Shown here piece by piece: positions 58,018 through 64,000 of a stretch of DNA of 64,000 nucleotides. This stretch comes from Trebonia sp963822615 (lineage in GTDB: Bacteria > Actinomycetota > Actinomycetes > Streptosporangiales > Streptosporangiaceae). Under the pieces are notes generated by a model. The model did no database searches. It was given only the letters and a program-made list of their open reading frames with translations, and was not told the DNA's origin. The DNA is taken from assembly GCA_963822615.1 (NCBI GenBank), contig CAWGIM010000015.1:496001-560000 (forward strand), given 5' to 3'. Made by a program: the position numbers and the translations under genes. Position 1 is the first letter of the stretch. Every line of letters begins with the position of its first letter.

Positions 58018-61000
58018 AGCAGTTTCTCCAGGTGACAGGCGGCGATGGAGTGGGCTAGCTCGCCGACGGTGATGGCCGCGCCGCTGTGGCCGGCCTGCTC
58101 GCGTGCCTGCCGCTCGCTCATCGGCGGTCATCCCCGGCCCGCTCGGCTGGGGCTGCGGCTGCGGCTGGGACCGCGGCTGGGACTGGCCGTGAACGTCGCC
58201 GCACAGGTAGACCACCTGCGGCGGCGCGGTCCCGGCCGGCTCGGCCAGCTCGGCCAGCAGGCAGGCGACCCCTTCGGCCGGGTCGATGAGCGGCGCGCCG
58301 CGCCGCGCGTACTCGCGCTCGAGCTCGGGCGAGACCATTCCGCCGCCGGCCCACGGGCCCCAGTCGACCGACACCACCCGCGGCGCGGTCCCGGAGGCGG
58401 TCCCGGCCAGGACCGCCGCGGTGCCACTGGCCGGTGACCAGTAGCGGGCGAGCGTGTCGAGTGCGTCGTTGGCGGCGGCGTAGTCGGCCTGCCCCCGGTT
58501 GCCGAATACCCCCGACACGCTGCTGAACAGCACCAGGAACTTCAGGTCGCCGCGCAGCCCGGCCGCCAGCGCCCGCGCGCCGTCGACCTTGGTCCGGTAC
58601 ACCCGGGCGAACGAGTCCGGTGTCTTGTCCGCGATCAGCCGGTCCTCGACCAGGCCGGCCCCGTGGATCACCCCGTCGATCCGCCCGTAGCGGGCGTACA
58701 GGTCGGCCAGCACGCCGCCGACGGCGGCCTCGTCGCGGACGTCGGCGGCGTGGTAGCGGACCGAGGCGGCCGTCGCCCTGAGTTTGTCCAGGGTGCGTCG
58801 CACCTGGCGCTCGCGCAGCAGCCGGGCGGCCTCGGCCTCGACCTCACGCGGGGTGTCCGCGCGCTGGCCGGATAGCGCGCCGCGACTGATGAGGAGCCGG
58901 CGCAGCGCCACCGGGTCGGCGGCGTCGAGTTCCGGGTCGGCCGGGCCGGGCGCCGGGGTGCGCCCGATCAGCTCGATGTGGCAGCCGGTGGCCTGCGCCA
59001 GCGCCACCGCCACGCTGGCGGTGATGCCGCGGGCGCCGCCGGTGAGCAGGACGACGCTGCCGGAGTCGAGGCCCAGTCCCCGGCCGGCCGTCCGGTCCCG
59101 GCCGGACAGGGGGGCGGCCTCGGTGACGCGCAGCCCGGTGCGGCGGCCGGCCAGGTAGCCGACCACCGGCGGGCCGGACGGCGCCGTCAGCTCGGCCAGT
59201 AGCTGGGCCGCGATCTGCCGGGGGCTGTTCTTGGCGTCGACGTCGACCGCCCGGGCCAGCACGCCCGGGTACTCGGCCGCGACGGTGCGGATCAGCCCGC
59301 GCAGCCCCAGGTCGGCCGGCTCTTCGTCCCAGCCGGGCACCGCCCAGCCGTCCGGCCCGCCGGCGCTGCCGGTGCCGTCGGTGCCGCCGCCCGCCGCGGT
59401 GCCGGGCGCCGCCGAGCCCGCGGCGGCGGTGACCGTGACGGCGGGGTCGGCCGGGCCGGGGTGGCCGGGGACCCGGTAGCCGAAGCTGCCGCCGCCCCCG
59501 GTGGCGACCAGGACCGTGCCCGCGCCCACCGCCAGCGCGTCGCGGACCAGACCGAACATCGAGGGCAGGACCGGCCGGGCGCCTGGCCGGAGCGCACCCA
59601 GGTGGACCAGGGCGCTCGCGCCGAGCAGGTCGCCCGCGGAGGGTGTCTCGGTGATTATCGACTGCGCCCCGCGCTGTTCGAGCAGGTCGGCCAGCTCGAG
59701 GGCGATGCCGCGGCCGTCCTCCACGATCAGGAACCGGCCGGCCGGCAGCCTGGCCGGCCCGTACGCGGCGGCCGGCGGCAGGGCAACCGGCTCGACCACC
59801 AGCCGTCGCGGCGCCCGGGCGGCGGGCTCCCCGGCGGCGGCCGGCCCGCGCGGGGTGAAGCGCGGGCCGCCTGGCCGGGCGAGTAGGTGCCAGCCCGGGA
59901 TCCGCTGCGGCAGCGGCGGTCCGCCGGGCGCGGGCACTAGGCCCGGCCCGGCCTGCCCGGCCTGCCCGGCCTGCCCCGCCTGCCCGGCCGGCGTGCGGGT
60001 GTCGGTGGCACCCCCCACCCGTTCGGGCTGATCGCCTTGGGGCTGCGGGACGGAAGCCTGCGCGGCCGGGGCGACCGGGGCGGCGGCCGGGAGCGGTGCC
60101 TGCGGGGCGGCGGGCGGCGCCGCGCCCAGGTAGCCGAGCAGCACCTCGCGCTGCACCGCGATGAGTTCCCTGGTGGTGCGCAGGAAGTCGGCGACCACGC
60201 GGTCCCGGCCGGTGCCGGGGACGGCGTGGTCGGCGCCGGCCGGGCCGAGCGGCAGCCGCGGGGCCGCGGTCGCCGGGCGCAGGCCGCCCGCCACCGGCTC
60301 GCCGTCGGCGGCGCGGACCAGGTGGCCGTCGACGGTCCAGGCCGCGCGGGGCGGCGGCCCCGCGACCGGGGCGGCCCGGCCCGCGAACAGCGGTCCCGGT
60401 TCGACCGGGACCCCGGCCGCCACCAGCTCGCTGAGCGCGCTCAGGAAGCGCAGGAGGCCGTTCTCGCCGGGCACGTCGCACGCCACCGCGGTGTGCGGGC
60501 GGCCGTTCAGGATCTCCCCGACCAGGCCGGTCAGCATCCGGCCGGGGCCCGCCTCGACAAACGTCCGTGCCCCGGCCGCGTACATCGCCTCGACCTGTTC
60601 GGCGAACCGGACCGGGTCGGCGACCTGGGCGGCCAGCAGCCGCCGCACCTCATCCGGGTCGCTGCCGTAGGGCGCGGCGGTGGAGTTGGCGTAGACCGGG
60701 ATCCGGGGCGCGGCGACGGCCTGGGCGGCCAGTGCCTCGGCCATCGCGGTGACGGCGGGGGCCACCACCGGCGCCGCCCCGGTCTCGTCGACGACCGCCG
60801 CTGCCCGCGGCGCGTCGCCCCGCCCGGACGCCATCGGGCCGGGGTCGTCGCCTGCCGCCGCGGTAATGGCGGCGGCCCGCGCGGCCGACAGCTCGAGCAG
60901 GGCGGGCGGGTCATAGGCGCCCGCCGTGCACAGCGCGGCCAGCTCGCCGTAACCGTGCCCGGCCGCCATCGCCGCGCGCACCCCGGTCATCGTCAGCAGC

Positions 61001-64000
61001 TCCCAGACGGCCAGCTCGGCGACGCCGAGGGCGGGCTGCGCCATCCGGGTGTCGGCGATCGCCGCCGCCTGCCGCGCGCGGTCCGCCTGGCTGAACGCGG
61101 CGGGCGGGAACATCGCGGCCGCGCACTGCGGGCCGGCCAGGCCGAGCAGCCGCTGCAACCGGGGGAACGCGGTGAACAGGTCGGCCGTCATCCCGGCCCG
61201 CTGGCTGCCCTGGCCGGGGAACAGGAACGCGACCGCGCCGCCGGCCCGCTCAGCCGGGGTGCCGACCAGCGGCTCGCGCAGCCGCTGGTCCAGGTCGTCC
61301 AGGCTGGCGGCGGTGAACGCGGCCCGCACCGGGCCCGGCCGGGCGGCCGCGGTGGCGGCCAGCTCGGCCAGCCGCCACGGGCGCCCGGCGGCGTTGTTGG
61401 CCGCGGCCAGCTCGCGCAGCGCGGCGGCGGCCGCGGTCACGTCGCCGCGCAGCGCGAACAGCTCGGCCGGCCAGTCCGGCTGCCCGTGCGCGGGCGCGTC
61501 GGCGCCGTCGTAGCCGGACAGCACCGCGTGGAAGTTGCTGCCGCCGCAGCCGAACGCGCTCAGTCCCGCGTACCGCCGCGCGGGCGGGGCCGGCCACGGC
61601 CGGGCCCGGGCCGGGTTGAAGGCGAACGGGCTGGTCTCCTGGTCCCAGTACCGGTTGGGGGTGCTGAGGTGGATGGTGCCGGGCCGGGTGCCGGTGTGCA
61701 GCGCGCAGGCAACCTTGATGAGGCCGGCCAGGCCGGCCGCGCACCTGGTGTGCCCGACCTGGGGCTTGACCGAGCCGACGGTGCACCCGCCGGGCGCCGC
61801 CCCGGCCGCGGTGAACGCGGCGGTGAGCGTGGCCAGCTCGGCCCGGTCGCCCGCCACGGTGCCGGTCCCGTGCGCCTCGACCAGGCCGACCTCGGCCGGG
61901 GAGACGCCTGCCATCGCGTAAGCCCGGTCCAGCGCCAGCCGCTGGCCCTCGGGGCGGGCGGGCAGCCCGAGCGAGCGGCCGTCGCTCGCCCCGCCGATGC
62001 CCCGCACCACCGCGTAGATCCGGTCGCCGTCGCGCTCGGCGTCCGCCAGCCGCTTCAGCACCACGCAGCCGACGCCCTCACCCAGCGCGATCCCGTCGGC
62101 CTGCGGGTCGAAGGTGGCGCAGCGGCCGTGCGGCGGCAGGGCGGCCGAGGCGAACATCTGGTAGTCGTGGATGCCGTTGCGGGTGTCGGCGCCGCCGCAC
62201 AGCACCACGTCGCTGGTCCCGGCGGACAGCTCCTTGCCGGCCAGGTCGAGCGCGGCCAGGCTGGACGCGCAGGCGGCGTCGACCGCGTAGTTCACCCCGC
62301 CGAGGCCGAGCCGGTTGGCGATGCGGCCGGCGATCCCCGCTTCGGCGCCGAAGATGACCGACGCGCGGGAGCGGTCGAACGGCCGGCTGGCGTAGCCGGC
62401 GTCGGCCAGCGCCCGTGCGGCCACCTCAAGCGCCAGTAGCTGCACCGGCTCGATGCTGGCGAGCGCGGACGGCGATATCCCGTAGGCCAGGGCGTCGAAC
62501 GGCACCGGCGGCAGGAAGCCGCCCCTGGCCGGGGGGATGCCCGGGTACTGCTCCGCGCCGGTTTCCGTGCGCCAGCGCTGCTCGGGGACCTCACCGACCG
62601 CGTCCGTCCCCGCGACCACGTTCGCCCAGAAACGGCCGAGGCCGTCCGCGCCGGGGTAGACGCAGGACATACCGACGATGGCGATGTCGAGCGGCCGCGG
62701 CGCGCTGACCGCCCGCGGCTGGGCGGGCTGCTCGTGCTGCTCGTGCTGTCCTGGCTGGCCTTGTCCTGGCTGGCCGCCGTGCAGCTCGGCCGCGCGGGCG
62801 GCCAGGAAGGCCGCCGCGCCCGTGGTGACCTGCTGGTGCAGCGCGGCCAGGGTGAGAGTCTGCTCGCGCAGCGCCGCGACCTGGCCGAGCATGAACAGGC
62901 CGTCGCCGCGGGCGGTCTCCTCGTCCACGGCGACCAGTTCGCCGCCGTCCCGGCGCAGGCCCTTGGCGGCGACCCGCAGCCGCCCCAGGCTGAGCTGCTC
63001 CAGCTCGGCCCAGGCCTCCTGACGGCTGACGCCACCCGCCGCCAGCCGTTCCCTGGCGGCGGCGAAGGTACCCACGTAGGGGGTGTCCGCGCAGCGGGTC
63101 AGGTGCCCGGGTGAGCTTTCGAGCAGCGCGGTGCCCGTGGCCTGCTGCGCGGTCCGCTGGTACAGCCCGGTGGTCGCCCCGGTCTCCACGATCTCGCTGG
63201 TGAACAGGTAGGCGGTGCCCATCAGCAGGCCGATCTGGGCGCCCCGGGCGGCCAGCGGCGCGGCCAGCGCCGCGACCATGGCGGCGGACCGCTCGTCGTG
63301 CACGCCGCCCGCGAACCAGGCGTGCACCCCGGTCAGGTCCGGCTGCTCGAGCAGCCGCGTCACCATCGCCTCCCACAGCGCGAAGCTGCCGCGCGGCCCG
63401 GTGTGCCCGCCGCACTCGGCGCCCTCGAACACGAACCGGCGGGCGCCGCTGGCCAGGAACTGGCCGAGCAGCCCGGCCGACGGCACGTGCAGGTAGGTCT
63501 CGATCCCGGCCTCCTGCAGCGCGGCCGCCTGAGCCGGGCTCCCGCCCGCGATCAGCGCGTAGGGCGGGCGGGAGCGCAGGATCGCGGCTAGCTGCGCGTC
63601 GCGCGCCCCGGGCGGGGCGAAGCCGACCAGGCCGACCCCCCAGGGCCTGCCGCCGAGCAGGTCCGCGGTCCGTGCCAGCAGCCCGGCCGCCTGGTCGCCG
63701 GACATCAGGGCGAGCGCCAGGAACGGCAGCCCGCCCGCGCCGGCCACCGCGGCGGCGAACTCGGCCCGGTCGCTCACCCGGGTCATCGGGCCCTGCACGG
63801 GCCGGCTGTCGCGCAGCGGCCAGGTCCGCGCCGCCAGCTCGATCTGCGCCCCGATGGCCGCCCCGATCGCCTGGACGACGCCGCCCGCGGTCCGGTACCG
63901 GGCGGCCAGCGGGGCCGCGAACGCCGCGTCCTGGCCGGCCGGCAGCAGTTGCTGGCGCAGGTCGCGGCCGCCCAGCCGCCCGGTCCCGGCCGCGGGGTCG
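58014..64000 (-). CDS. hglE/PfaA-like iterative type I polyketide synthase (5' end outside window)
   Basis: The frame is open from the window edge (RDLRQQLLPAGQDAAFAAPL) past 63798. Domains in order: a PfaD/nitronate-monooxygenase-like flavin barrel (QGPMTRVSD, FEGAECGGHTGPRGSFALWE, LLMGTAYLFTSEIV; about 64000-62900), a ketosynthase with Cys in VDAACASSLAAL, EAHGTGT and KPQVGHTRCAAG (~62700-61540), an AT-like region (LFPGQGSQRAGM, GHGYGE; ~61250-60480), a proline-rich linker without carrier motif, and a ketoreductase (LLTGGARGITA, VLFSSVSGVFGNRGQADYAA; ~59100-58350). The frame has no stop before 57673 and fuses to the GHMP gene; in another frame a 35-codon stretch MSERQAREQAGHSGAA to KLL ends at 58014. 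A 1-nt indel near 58130 would make that the natural C-terminus. Confidence 0.85.
59951..59986 (-). repeat. Four 9-bp repeats encoding Ala-Gly-Gln
   Basis: Four copies of GCCTGCCCG or one-base variants lie end to end and encode an AGQAGQAGQAGQ run on the minus strand, in the linker where carrier domains stand in related synthases. Confidence 0.75.

Noticed and set aside
60037..62439. 800-codon open frame opposite the polyketide synthase
   Set aside because: Gly/Arg/Pro-rich antisense shadow with no recognisable domain.
1..64000. tRNA, rRNA, CRISPR array, prophage or complete insertion sequence
   Set aside because: I saw no cloverleaf-like tRNA ends, regularly spaced repeats, phage structural genes or transposase motifs; small RNA genes could still be missed without a covariance search.

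Overview
The window is very GC-rich DNA, almost gap-free, with short intergenic spacers, many GTG starts and ATGA/GTGA overlaps. Gene content (mutA-mutB-meaB methylmalonyl-CoA mutase, menB, two luciferase-like/F420-type oxidoreductases, CU044_5270-type protein with an ECF sigma factor, DUF6582, Methyltransf_19-type methyltransferases, NB-ARC/TPR protein, FHA protein with a membrane Ser/Thr kinase) points to a chromosomal segment of a filamentous, metabolically versatile actinomycete. I cannot name the species; no rRNA, tRNA, CRISPR array, complete insertion sequence or prophage was seen.

Layout. 1-6.2 kb (minus): NB-ARC/TPR regulator (cut by the window start) coupled to an APC permease, then an FMN-binding exported protein with a ferric-reductase-like membrane flavoprotein. 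6.6-10.9 kb: FHA protein tail-to-tail with a receptor kinase, HAD phosphatase, OhrR-like MarR regulator. 10.9-14.9 kb: PIN-toxin remnant, then a lower-GC three-gene operon of DUF6875 protein, YbaK-type deacylase and a one-module A-T-TE peptide synthetase. 14.9-28.9 kb: PNPOx-like gene and MocR regulator (both frameshifted), monooxygenase, LysE exporter, Kup, DUF3533-like membrane protein with TetR, a tandem pair of methyltransferases, YbdK ligase, SDR, P-loop kinase, TetR plus MFS exporter. 28.9-37.3 kb: dialkylglycine decarboxylase, membrane proteins, tripeptidyl aminopeptidase, RidA, YciI, MFS, ECF sigma with its CU044_5270 partner. 37.4-44.0 kb: AAA ATPase and the mutA-mutB-meaB operon. 44.2-55.4 kb: thioesterase, HxlR, DUF72, MerR with epimerase, menB, transglutaminase, HAF-repeat lipoprotein, HipBA, two LLM oxidoreductases, VOC protein. 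55.4-56.2 kb: VapBC beside a truncated DUF6582 gene. 56.3-64 kb (minus): SDR, degenerate GHMP-kinase-like gene, and a large hglE/PfaA-like polyketide synthase running off the window end.

The most noteworthy signals are: (1) the compact DUF6875-YbaK-A-T-TE operon, a candidate small-molecule pathway; (2) the polyketide synthase, whose AT domain has lost its catalytic Ser and its His block and which shows no ACP; (3) a recurrent TAnnnT plus 6-7 nt plus start-codon arrangement in front of at least eleven genes, indicating widespread leaderless transcription; (4) about ten single-base frameshifts in otherwise well-conserved genes, which look more like sequencing or assembly indels than biology; (5) a tandem duplication of a methyltransferase gene together with its promoter, the promoter copy also encoding the tail of the upstream TetR regulator.
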